A stretch of 14,974 bases of DNA, from NCBI GenBank assembly GCA_948468465.1, contig CAOKJJ010000128.1:1-14974 (forward strand), read 5' to 3'. This document shows positions 1 through 8,939 of the stretch, piece by piece (the first letter of the stretch is position 1; the number at the start of each line of letters is the position of its first letter). The DNA comes from an uncultured Eubacterium sp. GTDB lineage: Bacteria; Bacillota_A; Clostridia; Lachnospirales; Lachnospiraceae. The notes beneath the pieces were generated by a model. The model made no database searches. It was not told where the DNA came from and saw nothing but the letters and a program-made list of their open reading frames with translations. Made by a program: the position numbers and the translations under genes.

Positions 1-93
1 CGTATATGCAGAATGCCTAGAACTTCTTAGCATTCTGGAGTAGGAGCCGCAAGCCCGGCCATTTCCCCCTCACCCGGCGTCCGGATAGCCAAT
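1..93. repeat. Dispersed hairpin-bearing repeat, left copy
   Basis: This is a non-coding repeat copy whose reverse complement recurs at 14432-14524 with 86 of 93 positions matching and no gaps, counted by hand. A partial copy lies at 14618-14692. The copy begins with an imperfect hairpin: AGAATGCCTAGA (10-21), a 3-base loop, then TCTTAGCATTCT (25-36). A GC-rich block follows, ending in CACCCGGC near 71-78. It sits directly after the stop codon of the minus-strand kinase gene at 94, so its hairpin may also act as a 3' end structure for that operon; there is no T-tract to make it a classical terminator. The left part may be cut by the window edge. Confidence 0.8.
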
Positions 94-2778
94 TTATAAT
101 TTCGTTTCCCACATCTTTATAATATCTTCACTTGCATCCGTATCAATCTCAGACACAGCCGCACATAACTGTTCAAACAGTTCTTTTTGATCATCAGCAT
201 ACGAATATTGCCGCATAGTGTCAATCGCTTCTTCCATCTGGTCCATATCCAGATTTTCAAAAGCGCATCGCAGCATCGCAAAAAACTGCCGTAAATCGTC
301 GGGTGTTGCTAATGGTTTTACAAGCGTGGAAGATTCTTCGCTGTCTTTTTGGAAATATTGCTGTAAAATGATATCCAGCTCCAGATATTGCTGCAGCAGT
401 TCCGGGGTATGTTTGTGAATCAGCATGGCATCTGCTTCATTACCGGCCTGTTCCATACGGGCGGCTAGGAAAGACAGCCTGGTAGCGCCGATTTGTCTGG
501 AGGCGCTTTTTAGCGCGTGGACTTCAATCGTGTAATTTTTCCAGTCTTCTTTTTGCTCCAGTTCCTGGATATAGGCTGCTTTTTTGCGGATCACGTGGTA
601 ATAGTCTTCCAGTACCTCCCAAAACAGCTTTTCACTGCCAAGCAGTTTTAAGGCTGCTTCCGTATCCAGCGTCTCGATCTGGATGGTTGGCAGCGGGGTC
701 TGGCCAGGAGCAGCTGCGGATGGTGTTATCGGCTGGATTTTATCTTGTGGTAGCCAGCGGCGCAGCGCCGATAAAATAACGGCCAGCTCAATCGGTTTTG
801 GGACAAAGTCATTCATTCCCTCGCTTAAAAATAGTTTTTCCGCGCCGTCTACAGCATTGGCTGACAGGGCAATGATCGGTACGTGGTCATAGTTTGTATA
901 AAAACGCCGGATAATATGCGTAGCCTCGATACCGTCTACCTCAGGCATCATATGATCCATAAAAATGAGGTCGTATGCGTGCCTGGCTACTTTTTCAATG
1001 GCATCCTGCGCACTGAGAGCGGTATCTACCTGCATGCGAAGCGGTTCGAGCAGGCCGACGGCAACGGTCAGGTTGACGGCGTTGTCGTCTACGATCAAAA
1101 TGGTCGCGTCAGGTGCAATAAAGTCAAACGGGTTTTCGTTTTCCTTTGTAGAATCCGTGAACAGCTCATGATTGAAGATTTCAGCAATATTCATAGAATA
1201 CAGTGGCTTTCTAATGACAAGAAGGTTTGGAATATCTGATTCCAGGATTGTCTGGTAGCTGATTAAAAGTACTGCTGTAATCTCAGGGTGGCTGCGTATA
1301 TAAGTTTCGACCTCATCAGAAAACATGACATGTTCGATAAAAAAGTAATTGATCTGATATTTGTCAAGTAAAGACAGCGAGCGTCCAGTACTTACCGGCA
1401 AATAGGAAACACCCAGCCGTTCAATATCCTGCTGCAGCTGTGCGGCAACATATTGATTTTGGATGAGTCCGGCGGAACTGATCATTTTTGGGTTTTTAAC
1501 GACAGCGCCTGGGTGGTTTTCGATAATTTGCTGCGGCAGCGAAAAGGAAAAGCGGCTGCCAATGCCATATTTGCTTTCTACCGAAATATCGCCGTGCATC
1601 TGTGTCAGCAGCTGCTTTGTGATGGCAAGGCCGAGTCCGCTGCCTTCAATCCGATAGGTTCTGAGCGTATCCACACGCTGAAAAGAGTCAAACAGTTTAT
1701 CGATATCTTCTTTGCGGATACCGCTGCCGGTATCTTCGATCGAAACCTGTAAAACCATATTGTTTGCATCAGATGCAGTGTAATCAATATTTAATTTAAT
1801 CTGGCCATGTGTTGTAAATTTGACTGCGTTATTGGTGAGATTTAATATAATTTGGTTCAGCCTGATCGGGTCGCCGAAAATTTCATCCGGCAGCTCTGGC
1901 GTAATGTTTACAATAAATTCGACATCTTTTGTCCCGATTCTGGTTGTAATGGCGTTTACGATATTACTGACCAGAGTCATCGGAGAATACTCTGTTTCGT
2001 GTATGTCAATTGCGCCGGATTCGATTTTTGAAAAATCCAAAATATCGTTAATAATGGTTAACAGTGTCTGTCCGGCGGTTTTGATTTGGTTGATATAATC
2101 TTTGGCAACCGGGGATAATGGTTCACGCATAGCCATTTCTGACATGCCGATAATCGCATTCATCGGTGTACGGATTTCATGGCTCATATTTGCCAGAAAG
2201 TCAGATTTGGACTGGGTAGCCTGTTCCAGCTCCAGGTTGGATTTCAGTATTTTATAGCGGCTGCATCCGATGCTAGACAATATATTGGACAGGGCATATA
2301 AAAATTCCGCCGCGTCGTTGATTTGTTCTTCGGTTACGATTGGAATGCTGTGCAAAGTGGACAGGTATTCTTCCGGGTCAATATTCATTTCCAGAGCAAG
2401 CTTTGTGGCATGTTCTTCATCCGGTTCCTCAACAAGTACCTGTCCGCCTATAAAAATGCCTAATACCTGATCTTGTATTGAGATGGGTGCAGCAAAATCA
2501 ATCAGTCCGCAGTGGCAGCGGTAAAACACAGCCGCGTGATTTTCAAGCGCCATGGTCGCTCCCTGTTTGTCACATCGTTCACAACGGATGCGGCCGGCAG
2601 GAGAGCTTTTAACGAGCTGGCAGAATGCGCTTGGATTACAGTGCGTCGTAATCGGGATTCCATTCGTGTCAGACACGCCCGCGGACATCTCTGTCATTTC
2701 GCAAAATGCCTGTTCAATCGTTGTCAGTGTGTCGGCATCTATTAAATCAATTAAGCTTAATTCATTTTCTAATTCCAT
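94..2778 (-). CDS. PocR-domain hybrid sensor histidine kinase (HisKA-HATPase-pseudoREC-REC-HPt), 894 aa
   Basis: Sensor kinase expected to autophosphorylate and pass phosphate through an internal receiver and HPt domain. No membrane segment is apparent, so it is probably cytoplasmic. Residues about 8-170 are a PocR-type ligand-binding domain with C47, C53, C66, C69, C88 and C90. HisKA has phospho-His H200 (SHEIRTP). The ATPase domain shows the N box near 313-317, DTGSG (349-353) and GSGLGLAI (379-386). Residues about 430-540 look like a receiver that lost its aspartates but kept a Lys-Pro (524-525). The true receiver has D564/D565, acceptor D608, S639 and K661. The HPt domain carries H754 (HALKS). 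A helical tail of about 90 residues follows, also present in the paralogue. The start has a GAGAGGG ribosome site 7 bases upstream and lies 2 bases after the stop of the preceding kinase gene, suggesting translational coupling. The ligand is unknown. Confidence 0.93.
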   Translation of the reverse strand: MELENELSLIDLIDADTLTTIEQAFCEMTEMSAGVSDTNGIPITTHCNPSAFCQLVKSSPAGRIRCERCDKQGATMALENHAAVFYRCHCGLIDFAAPISIQDQVLGIFIGGQVLVEEPDEEHATKLALEMNIDPEEYLSTLHSIPIVTEEQINDAAEFLYALSNILSSIGCSRYKILKSNLELEQATQSKSDFLANMSHEIRTPMNAIIGMSEMAMREPLSPVAKDYINQIKTAGQTLLTIINDILDFSKIESGAIDIHETEYSPMTLVSNIVNAITTRIGTKDVEFIVNITPELPDEIFGDPIRLNQIILNLTNNAVKFTTHGQIKLNIDYTASDANNMVLQVSIEDTGSGIRKEDIDKLFDSFQRVDTLRTYRIEGSGLGLAITKQLLTQMHGDISVESKYGIGSRFSFSLPQQIIENHPGAVVKNPKMISSAGLIQNQYVAAQLQQDIERLGVSYLPVSTGRSLSLLDKYQINYFFIEHVMFSDEVETYIRSHPEITAVLLISYQTILESDIPNLLVIRKPLYSMNIAEIFNHELFTDSTKENENPFDFIAPDATILIVDDNAVNLTVAVGLLEPLRMQVDTALSAQDAIEKVARHAYDLIFMDHMMPEVDGIEATHIIRRFYTNYDHVPIIALSANAVDGAEKLFLSEGMNDFVPKPIELAVILSALRRWLPQDKIQPITPSAAAPGQTPLPTIQIETLDTEAALKLLGSEKLFWEVLEDYYHVIRKKAAYIQELEQKEDWKNYTIEVHALKSASRQIGATRLSFLAARMEQAGNEADAMLIHKHTPELLQQYLELDIILQQYFQKDSEESSTLVKPLATPDDLRQFFAMLRCAFENLDMDQMEEAIDTMRQYSYADDQKELFEQLCAAVSEIDTDASEDIIKMWETKL

Positions 2779-2780
2779 GT

Positions 2781-5471
2781 CTACGCCCTCTCTTTATTTT
2801 CCCAAGCGGCAAGAATGGATTCACAGGAATCAACATTTAGTTCCTCTACAGCGTTTTTGAGCTGCTTATACAGATCCATCTGCCAGTCTTCGTAGTGATA
2901 AGGCGCCATTTCCTGTATGACTGCTTCCATCTGGTCCATATCCAGTTCTTCGATGGCATGGCGCAGAGCAGAAAAGGACTGGCACAGTATATCCTTTGTT
3001 ATTGCTGTTTTATTGTCTGACTGCGTTTCGTGTTCCATGAAATAGGGAGCCAAAATATGGTCGTAATGTAAATACTGCTCTAACATCGAGCCGGTATATT
3101 GATGAATCAGCTGCGTGTTTCCGGCATTGCCGGCCTTTTCCATATCAGCGGCGAGGGAAGACAGCTCTGTCGCGCCGATTTGTCTGGAAGCGCTTTTTAA
3201 CGCGTGGACTTCGATCGTATAGTTTTTCAAGTCCTCGTTTTGCTCCAACTGTTTGATTTTGTCTGCCTTTTTGCGGATGGCCTGATAATAATCTTTTAAT
3301 ACAGCCCATAATAGTTTTTCGCTGCCAAGCAGTTTTAAAGCGGCATCCGTATCCAGCCCTTCGATGAAAACGGAAGATTTCTGCGGCTGCGGTTCGCTGG
3401 GCAGCTCAAACTCGTCACTGATTTTTTGTATTTTCTCTTTTGGAAGCCAGCGTTTGAGCTTGGAAATGAGCATACGAAGCTCAAACGGCTTGCCGACGCA
3501 GTCATTTAATCCTTCATTTAAGAACATCATTTCGATTTCCGTAGAAGCATTGGCTGTGAACGCGATGATCGGCACGCTCGTATATTCTTCGTGAAAACGT
3601 CGGATAATATGTGTAGTTTCAATGCCGTTTAAATCAGGCATCTGATGATCCATAAATATGAGGTCATAATGTTTTGAGGAAATCTTATTAATGGCCTCCT
3701 TTCCGCTTTGCGCAGTGTCAATCTGCAGCTGCAGCGGCTTTAATAATCCATCGGCAACGGTCAGATTGACCGTATTATCGTCAACGATCAGTATTTGCGC
3801 GTCCGGAGCGATGAATTCATAGTCCTCATCCATCACGTTGTTATAGTTCATATCAACATTCTCGTGATTAAAAATCATAGCCAGATTCAATGAATAGATC
3901 GGTTTTTTTAATATAAGCAGGTTCGGAAGAAAATGGCAAAAATGCGTGTCATAAAAATCCAGAATCAGCACACCCGTAAGTTTTGGATGCTCTTTTACGT
4001 AAGCTTCAATGGTGTCCGTAAAAAGAGCTTTATCTATAAATAGAAATTCGACCGAAAATTTTTCCAGATCGTCCAGATCCTTTTCACATTCCAATGCATG
4101 ATAATGGATTTTCAGCCGTTCAACATCTTTTTTTAGCTGTGCGTGGACAACCGGATCGGTAATCAGGCCAGCCGCGGCATACGGCGGATTTTTTATGGAA
4201 ATACATGGTTTTGCACGTGTAATGCGCTGCGGGAGCTGGAAAGAAAAGGTGGAACCTTTCCCGTATTCACTTTCCACATGGATCGTACCCATCATCAGAT
4301 GCAGTAACTGCTGGCTGATGGCAAGTCCCAGCCCGGTGCCTTCCAGATTTCGGTTGCGTTTGCTGTCCAGCTGCTGGAAGGACTGAAACAGTTTTTCCAA
4401 ATCAGCTTTTTTGATGCCAATGCCGGTATCTTGTATGGTCGTCTGCAGTACGACTTCATCGTCATTTTTTACAAGCGGTTTGCAGGTGATCGTAATATAG
4501 CCGTCTTTTGTAAATTTCACGGCATTGTTTGTCAGATTTACGAAAATCTGTTTAATGCGTAGGCTGTCTCCCAGCAATTCAAAGGGAATGTCCGGGGAGA
4601 TGTCAAGGATGAGTTCCACGTGCTTTTGACCGATATGCGACATGATAATATTCGCAACATCATTGATCATGGACATCGGCTCATATTCTCCCATTGTGAT
4701 ATCCATTTTTCCGGATTCTATTTTGGAGAAATCCAAAATATCGTTAATAATCATCAATAGATTTTTTCCGGAGATTTTGATTTGGCTTACATAATCGCGC
4801 GCGGCTACCGGCAGCTCTTCCCGCAGCGCCATTTCAGCCATACCGATAATCGCATTCATCGGCGTACGGATTTCATGGCTCATATTTGCAAGAAAATCTG
4901 ATTTTAAATGGGTGATGCGCTTAATCTTAGCATTTTCCTGAAGTATTACAAAGTTATGATAGGCAATGCTGGATAATGCATTCGTAATTGTAAGTAAAAA
5001 TAAAGAAGCGCGATTGAGCTCTTCTCTTGGAAAATACGGCAGACGGTGATACGCATCAAGATATTCTTCATAGTCAAGGCCAAGTTCATTTGCAAGATGA
5101 CGGATTCTGGCGTCATCATAGGGTGTATCCAGCACCTGGCCGCCGAAAAAGCATCCGATCAATTGATCGTTAATGATAATCGGTGTGGCAAAATTGCGCA
5201 GACCGGCATGACAGTGATAAGTAATTGCCTTGCCCTGATGAAAAGCCTGACTGGCGCTGTTCAGGTCGCTGTTCTTACAGCGCTGCGCACCGATTGGGGT
5301 TGAGCGTGTGTATCTGGAGCAAAAGTCTGACTGACAGGAACATCCTGTTACATAGTTCCCGTCAGTATCCGTTATATAAGCGGCAATGCCAGTCATCTTG
5401 GAAAATGAATTCTGCATTTCCTGCAGAATGGCAATATCTATCAAGTCCGTTAACATTAAAGTATCTTCCAT
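2781..5471 (-). CDS. PocR-domain hybrid sensor histidine kinase, paralogue of the downstream gene, 896 aa
   Basis: Same architecture and nearly the same length as the kinase at 94-2778. PocR sensor (about 7-170) is followed by HisKA with H199 (SHEIRTP), ATPase boxes (NLTNN 312-316, DTGIGI 348-353, GTGLGLAI 378-385), and a degenerate receiver (about 430-540, ending in Lys-Lys-Pro). The active receiver has D564/D565, acceptor D608, T639 and K661; HPt has H756; a helical tail closes the protein. The sensor has C44, C46, C51, C65 and C87 with C-x2-SD and CHAG, which I take as the more typical PocR pattern. A longer reading frame opens at 5522, but AAAGAAAGG lies about 10 bases before the ATG at 5471, and the longer start would overlap the upstream gene, so 5471 is preferred. 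Second gene of the operon, 31 bases after the receiver gene. Confidence 0.92.
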   Translation of the reverse strand: MEDTLMLTDLIDIAILQEMQNSFSKMTGIAAYITDTDGNYVTGCSCQSDFCSRYTRSTPIGAQRCKNSDLNSASQAFHQGKAITYHCHAGLRNFATPIIINDQLIGCFFGGQVLDTPYDDARIRHLANELGLDYEEYLDAYHRLPYFPREELNRASLFLLTITNALSSIAYHNFVILQENAKIKRITHLKSDFLANMSHEIRTPMNAIIGMAEMALREELPVAARDYVSQIKISGKNLLMIINDILDFSKIESGKMDITMGEYEPMSMINDVANIIMSHIGQKHVELILDISPDIPFELLGDSLRIKQIFVNLTNNAVKFTKDGYITITCKPLVKNDDEVVLQTTIQDTGIGIKKADLEKLFQSFQQLDSKRNRNLEGTGLGLAISQQLLHLMMGTIHVESEYGKGSTFSFQLPQRITRAKPCISIKNPPYAAAGLITDPVVHAQLKKDVERLKIHYHALECEKDLDDLEKFSVEFLFIDKALFTDTIEAYVKEHPKLTGVLILDFYDTHFCHFLPNLLILKKPIYSLNLAMIFNHENVDMNYNNVMDEDYEFIAPDAQILIVDDNTVNLTVADGLLKPLQLQIDTAQSGKEAINKISSKHYDLIFMDHQMPDLNGIETTHIIRRFHEEYTSVPIIAFTANASTEIEMMFLNEGLNDCVGKPFELRMLISKLKRWLPKEKIQKISDEFELPSEPQPQKSSVFIEGLDTDAALKLLGSEKLLWAVLKDYYQAIRKKADKIKQLEQNEDLKNYTIEVHALKSASRQIGATELSSLAADMEKAGNAGNTQLIHQYTGSMLEQYLHYDHILAPYFMEHETQSDNKTAITKDILCQSFSALRHAIEELDMDQMEAVIQEMAPYHYEDWQMDLYKQLKNAVEELNVDSCESILAAWENKERA

Positions 5472-5502
5472 AAAATATGAACCTTTCTTTAAAATCTGGC
5501 TA

Positions 5503-6354
5503 TCATCCAATCGTTTCTTCAATCGTTGCTACCAATTTGTCATGGTCAATAGGCTTTAACAGGTATCCCTGCGGCTTTAATGCGAGCACCTGCTGGATTT
5601 TTTTACGGTCATTGATGCCAGTCAGAAAGATGACAGGGATCGAACTTGTAACAGGATTTGCACGTAATTTTTCCAATACGGCAGGACCGTTTTCTTCAGG
5701 CATCTCATAATCCAGTAAAATAAGATTTGTCATTCTTGTTTCTAAAAATTTTAACGCAACTTTGCCGTTAATTGCGGTTGCGATATCATACGTGTCATCC
5801 AGATAACGTTTAATCAGCTTTAACATACGGAAATCATCGTCAACGACAAGGATATGTTTGCGGCTGTTGACCGGCGCGTCTTCAAACATTGCGCCGATAC
5901 TGTCAAGCAGTTCCTGTGTTTTTTGCTGTTCGGCAGATATCATAGGCTTAGCGGCAGGAGCTTCTTCTTCCTGTAGTATGCTGAAATTGCGCTTCATATA
6001 TGTAGTAATCTGTTCAGCGATCTGCAGAGCAGTAATGGGCTTAATCAGATTCATATCTGCAAAATCCGCGGACAATCTGCGCATTTCATCACAGTCTTCC
6101 TGTGTTGCCACGAGGAAGAACGGAGTTTTGCGCTCCAGCTTTGTATGCTTGATGGTAATCAGCTGCGTCATAGTTTCCCGGGTTTCGTTGTGCATGCAGT
6201 AGATGAGTACGTGCGGCTGAAAATATTTCAGATGACATACAATATCGTCAAAGCGACTGGACGTGCTTTGGCATTCTAAAATGCTGTTTGCATGGAGGAA
6301 CATATCTTCGATCGTTGCTTTGTTGTTGCCGACTAATAATACTTTGTATCTCAT
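5503..6354 (-). CDS. Stand-alone double-receiver response regulator (degenerate REC + active REC), 283 aa
   Basis: The C-terminal half (about 166-283) is a complete receiver: ILVVDDD with D172/D173, acceptor D215 in LLDYEMP, T245, and K267 in LLKP. The N-terminal half (1-120) has receiver-like length and layout and ends in LIKP (K105), but the acidic pair and the acceptor are gone (LLVGNNK at the start, LIYCMHN where the acceptor is expected). A linker of about 45 residues rich in Ala, Glu and Gln joins them. There is no DNA-binding, GGDEF, EAL or other output domain, so it is probably a phosphate shuttle, a sink, or a protein-protein signalling partner for the two kinases encoded next. It is the first gene of the operon, with AGGAGG 7 bases before the ATG and a good promoter upstream. 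Confidence 0.88.
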   Translation of the reverse strand: MRYKVLLVGNNKATIEDMFLHANSILECQSTSSRFDDIVCHLKYFQPHVLIYCMHNETRETMTQLITIKHTKLERKTPFFLVATQEDCDEMRRLSADFADMNLIKPITALQIAEQITTYMKRNFSILQEEEAPAAKPMISAEQQKTQELLDSIGAMFEDAPVNSRKHILVVDDDFRMLKLIKRYLDDTYDIATAINGKVALKFLETRMTNLILLDYEMPEENGPAVLEKLRANPVTSSIPVIFLTGINDRKKIQQVLALKPQGYLLKPIDHDKLVATIEETIG

Positions 6355-6389
6355 AGTATACCTCCTGGAATTGCTTTTTTGTACTTCTT

Positions 6390-6417
6390 ATTATATCAGC
6401 ATATTGAAAATTTGCAA
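6390..6417 (-). promoter_or_regulatory. Promoter of the receiver/kinase operon
   Basis: On the minus strand TTGCAA (6412-6417) and TATAAT (6390-6395) are separated by 16 bases, a strong sigma-A-type match. Transcription would start near 6383, giving a leader of roughly 29 bases with the AGGAGG site. Two CATATTG motifs in opposite orientation (6400-6406 and 6415-6421) overlap the spacer and the -35. Confidence 0.75.
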
Positions 6418-6450
6418 TATGGGGATGATGATTCGCAAAAATGTTGCATA

Positions 6451-6479
6451 TTGAATCGTGCAGATGTTTTTTGTATAAT
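6451..6479 (+). promoter_or_regulatory. Promoter of the PAP2 phosphatase gene
   Basis: TTGAAT (6451-6456), a 17-base spacer and a perfect TATAAT (6474-6479) point rightward to the gene at 6542, with a leader of about 55 bases. The -35 overlaps a third CATATTG copy (6447-6453). It is back to back with the minus-strand promoter, with the two -35 boxes 33 bases apart, so a single regulator could act on both. Confidence 0.72.
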
Positions 6480-6541
6480 GGAATCGGACAGACAGAAAAT
6501 AACTGTATGTTAATGATGAAAGGGGAAGAGTGTAAATTAAA

Positions 6542-7087
6542 ATGATTGAATGGTTAACAAATTTAGATATTAATATACTGCTGTATATCCAGGAGTCTGT
6601 GCGTGCATCATGGCTGAATCCTTTCGTTGTGTTTATTACGAGCCTTGGCAACGCGGGTATTTTTTGGGTGCTGCTTTCTGCTTTGCTGCTGATATCGAAA
6701 AAAACAAGGAAAATTGGGATTATTAGTTTTCTGGCGCTGCTGTCTTCGCTTTTTATAAACAATTTATTGCTGAAAAATCTGGTAAGACGGATGCGGCCGT
6801 ATGACGCGTGCCGTATGCTGACGCCGCTTGTGGCAAAGCCGGTCGATTTTTCGTTTCCTTCCGGACATACGGGAAGCTCGTTTGCGTCAGCGTATGTGAT
6901 GTATCGGCAGCTGCCGAAAAAAATGGGGATAGGAATGCTTGTATTAGCGGCTTTGATAGGCTTGTCGAGATTGTATGTAGGTGTGCATTATCCAAGTGAT
7001 GTGCTTGCGGGGGTGCTTACCGGGATTGCGTCAGGGATTTTGGCTGAATGGGTGTATCAGAGATATTTTTCGAAGGTGAACGGATAG
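6542..7087 (+). CDS. PAP2-family membrane phosphatase, 181 aa
   Basis: Integral membrane acid phosphatase of the PAP2 superfamily, which removes phosphate from lipid phosphates such as undecaprenyl pyrophosphate or phosphatidic and phosphatidylglycerol phosphates. All three catalytic motifs are present: K78-x6-R85-P86, PSGH (106-109) with catalytic H109, and SR-x5-H-x3-D (S142, R143, H149, D153). Several hydrophobic segments are visible (about 37-52, 57-73, 110-121, 129-141, 153-168). The length is normal for the small bacterial members. The start at 6542 has AGGGGAAG 13 bases upstream, a rather long spacing, but no better start exists because a TAA stop precedes it in frame. It is transcribed alone from its own promoter. 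Undecaprenyl diphosphate recycling is plausible but not provable from the sequence. Confidence 0.9.
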   Translation: MIEWLTNLDINILLYIQESVRASWLNPFVVFITSLGNAGIFWVLLSALLLISKKTRKIGIISFLALLSSLFINNLLLKNLVRRMRPYDACRMLTPLVAKPVDFSFPSGHTGSSFASAYVMYRQLPKKMGIGMLVLAALIGLSRLYVGVHYPSDVLAGVLTGIASGILAEWVYQRYFSKVNG

Positions 7088-7111
7088 ATATTCGTCATAT
7101 TGACGAATATC
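7087..7111. repeat. Perfect 11-bp inverted repeat after the PAP2 gene
   Basis: GATATTCGTCA (7087-7097), loop TAT, TGACGAATATC (7101-7111). It starts at the last base of the PAP2 stop codon. The stem is AT-rich and no T-run follows, so it is not a typical intrinsic terminator. It could still shape the 3' end of the message, or be a protein binding site upstream of ptsI. Confidence 0.7.
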
Positions 7112-7155
7112 GGACGCTTATTTGAAAATTTTAGGGTAAAAAAATGAAATTGGCA

Positions 7156-7184
7156 TTGCAACCAATGCAAAATCGTTGTAAAAT
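7156..7184 (+). promoter_or_regulatory. ptsI promoter with overlapping inverted repeat
   Basis: TTGCAA (7156-7161), a 17-base spacer and TAAAAT (7179-7184) lie 64 bases before the ptsI start. An inverted repeat GCATTG-CAAC-CAATGC (7153-7168) overlaps the -35 box and could be an operator. No catabolite-response-element consensus was seen. Confidence 0.6.
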
Positions 7185-7248
7185 ATAGATACACTGATGA
7201 CATTTGAGAATAGAAGCAAATCACATGAAAGAAGGGAGAAAAAGAAAA

Positions 7249-8883
7249 ATGACTGAATTTTCAGGAAAGTCAGTTTACAAAGGCATTACGATTGGCAAAG
7301 TGTTCGTATTAAAGAATAAGGATTTTCAGATTAAACGAACAAAAGTGGAAGATGCTCAGGCGGAAATTGACAGAGTAGATGCTGCTGGACAGCAGGCAAA
7401 AGGACAGCTGCAGGCTTTATATGATAAGGCAGTGAAGGAAGTAGGGGAAGCCAGCGCAGCCATTTTTGAAGTACACCAGATGATGCTGGAAGATGATGAT
7501 TATCTGGATTCTATATATAATATGATCCGCACAGAGATGGTAAATGCGGAATATGCGGTAGCGGTGACAGGCGACAACTTTGCAGAGATGTTCGCAAATA
7601 TGGATGACGACTATATGAAGGCGCGTTCGGCGGATGTCAAGGATATTTCCGAGCGTTTGGTGCGCAATCTGTCCGGAGAAGGCGATGCGGATTTAAGCTC
7701 GATGGAGCCTTCGATCATTGTTGCGGACGATTTGAGCCCAAGTGAGACGGTGCAGATGGACAAGGAGAAAATACTTGGCTTTGTTACCGTGCATGGCTCC
7801 ACGAATTCACATACGGCGATTCTGGCCCGCATGATGAACATTCCTGCATTGATCGGCGTTCCGATGAATCTGGATGAGATACATACCGGCATGGAAGCAG
7901 TTGTAGACGGCTTTGGAAGCAAAGTTATTTTTGAGCCGGATGCGGATACGCGCACTGTGGTAGAGGGCAGGATTCAGGAAGAGCAGGAAAAGGCTCATAT
8001 GCTGCAGACGTTAAAAGGCAAAGAAAATGTTACACTTGATGGCAAGAAGGTTAACATTTATGCGAATATCGGAAGTGTCGGCGATGTCGGATATGTGCTG
8101 GAAAATGACGCCGGCGGCATCGGCCTGTTCCGCAGTGAATTTTTATATCTCGGCAGAAACGATTTCCCTACGGAAGAAGAGCAGTTCCAGGCATACCGTC
8201 AGGTTCTGCAGACCATGGCGGGCAAAAAGGTCATTATCCGTACGCTGGATATCGGGGCGGATAAACAGGTGGATTATTTTAACCTTGGCAAAGAGGACAA
8301 TCCGGCAATGGGATACCGTGCAATCCGCATCTGCTTAAAACAGACGGATATTTTTAAGACACAGGTACGTGCGCTGCTTCGTGCGGCTGTATTCGGCAAC
8401 CTTTCGATTATGTATCCGATGATTATTTCTGCAGAAGAAGTGAAAAAGATTTACGAAATTGTAGAAGAAGTACGTCAGGAACTGGAAGCAAAAGGCATTC
8501 CATATAAGATGCCGGAACAGGGCATTATGATCGAAACGCCTGCAGCTGTCATGGTCAGCGATGAACTTGCGCAGCTGGTTGATTTCTTCAGCATCGGCAC
8601 GAACGACCTGACACAGTATACGCTTGCGATCGACAGGCAGAATGAAAAATTGGATGATTTTTACAATCCGCATCACAAAGCCATTTTACGGATGATCAAG
8701 ATGGTTACGGACAATGCGCATAAATATGGAAAATGGGCAGGAATCTGCGGAGAACTTGGCGCGGATCTCGAATTGACGGAAGAATTTATGAAGATGGGTC
8801 TGGATGAGCTGTCCGTAGCGCCGTCCATGGTATTAAAAGTCCGTAAGGCAGTACGTGAAATGAGAGTTTCGCCAGAGGAATAA
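7249..8883 (+). CDS. ptsI: Phosphoenolpyruvate-protein phosphotransferase (PTS enzyme I), 544 aa
   Basis: Cytoplasmic first enzyme of the sugar phosphotransferase system; it takes phosphate from phosphoenolpyruvate and gives it to HPr. Order of domains: HPr-binding and phospho-His domain (1-220) with active H188 in GSTNSHTA, then the PEP-binding barrel (about 255-540). Expected catalytic residues are visible: R295 (GLFRSEFL), R331 (RTLDIGADK), E429 (IETP), N452/D453 (SIGTNDLTQY) and C500 (GICGELGAD). Length and motif order are those of a complete enzyme I. An upstream in-frame TTG (7204) and an ATG (7225) exist, but GAAGGGAG lies 10 bases before the ATG at 7249, and the protein from there begins like other family members. 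No ptsH or permease gene is nearby; the dehydrogenase gene 56 bases downstream may be co-transcribed. Confidence 0.96.
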   Translation: MTEFSGKSVYKGITIGKVFVLKNKDFQIKRTKVEDAQAEIDRVDAAGQQAKGQLQALYDKAVKEVGEASAAIFEVHQMMLEDDDYLDSIYNMIRTEMVNAEYAVAVTGDNFAEMFANMDDDYMKARSADVKDISERLVRNLSGEGDADLSSMEPSIIVADDLSPSETVQMDKEKILGFVTVHGSTNSHTAILARMMNIPALIGVPMNLDEIHTGMEAVVDGFGSKVIFEPDADTRTVVEGRIQEEQEKAHMLQTLKGKENVTLDGKKVNIYANIGSVGDVGYVLENDAGGIGLFRSEFLYLGRNDFPTEEEQFQAYRQVLQTMAGKKVIIRTLDIGADKQVDYFNLGKEDNPAMGYRAIRICLKQTDIFKTQVRALLRAAVFGNLSIMYPMIISAEEVKKIYEIVEEVRQELEAKGIPYKMPEQGIMIETPAAVMVSDELAQLVDFFSIGTNDLTQYTLAIDRQNEKLDDFYNPHHKAILRMIKMVTDNAHKYGKWAGICGELGADLELTEEFMKMGLDELSVAPSMVLKVRKAVREMRVSPEE

Positions 8884-8939
8884 AATACAAAAACAGGCAG
8901 ATGATATAAGAAAGTATGGAAACTAAGCAGGAGGGAGCT

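Noticed and set aside
883..1239. Plus-strand reading frame of 118 codons
   Set aside because: It lies wholly antisense to the receiver part of the first kinase gene, has no ribosome site or recognisable domain, and is a shadow of that gene.
6391..6762. Minus-strand reading frame of 123 codons upstream of the receiver gene
   Set aside because: It overlaps the divergent promoters and the PAP2 gene in antisense and has no ribosome site.
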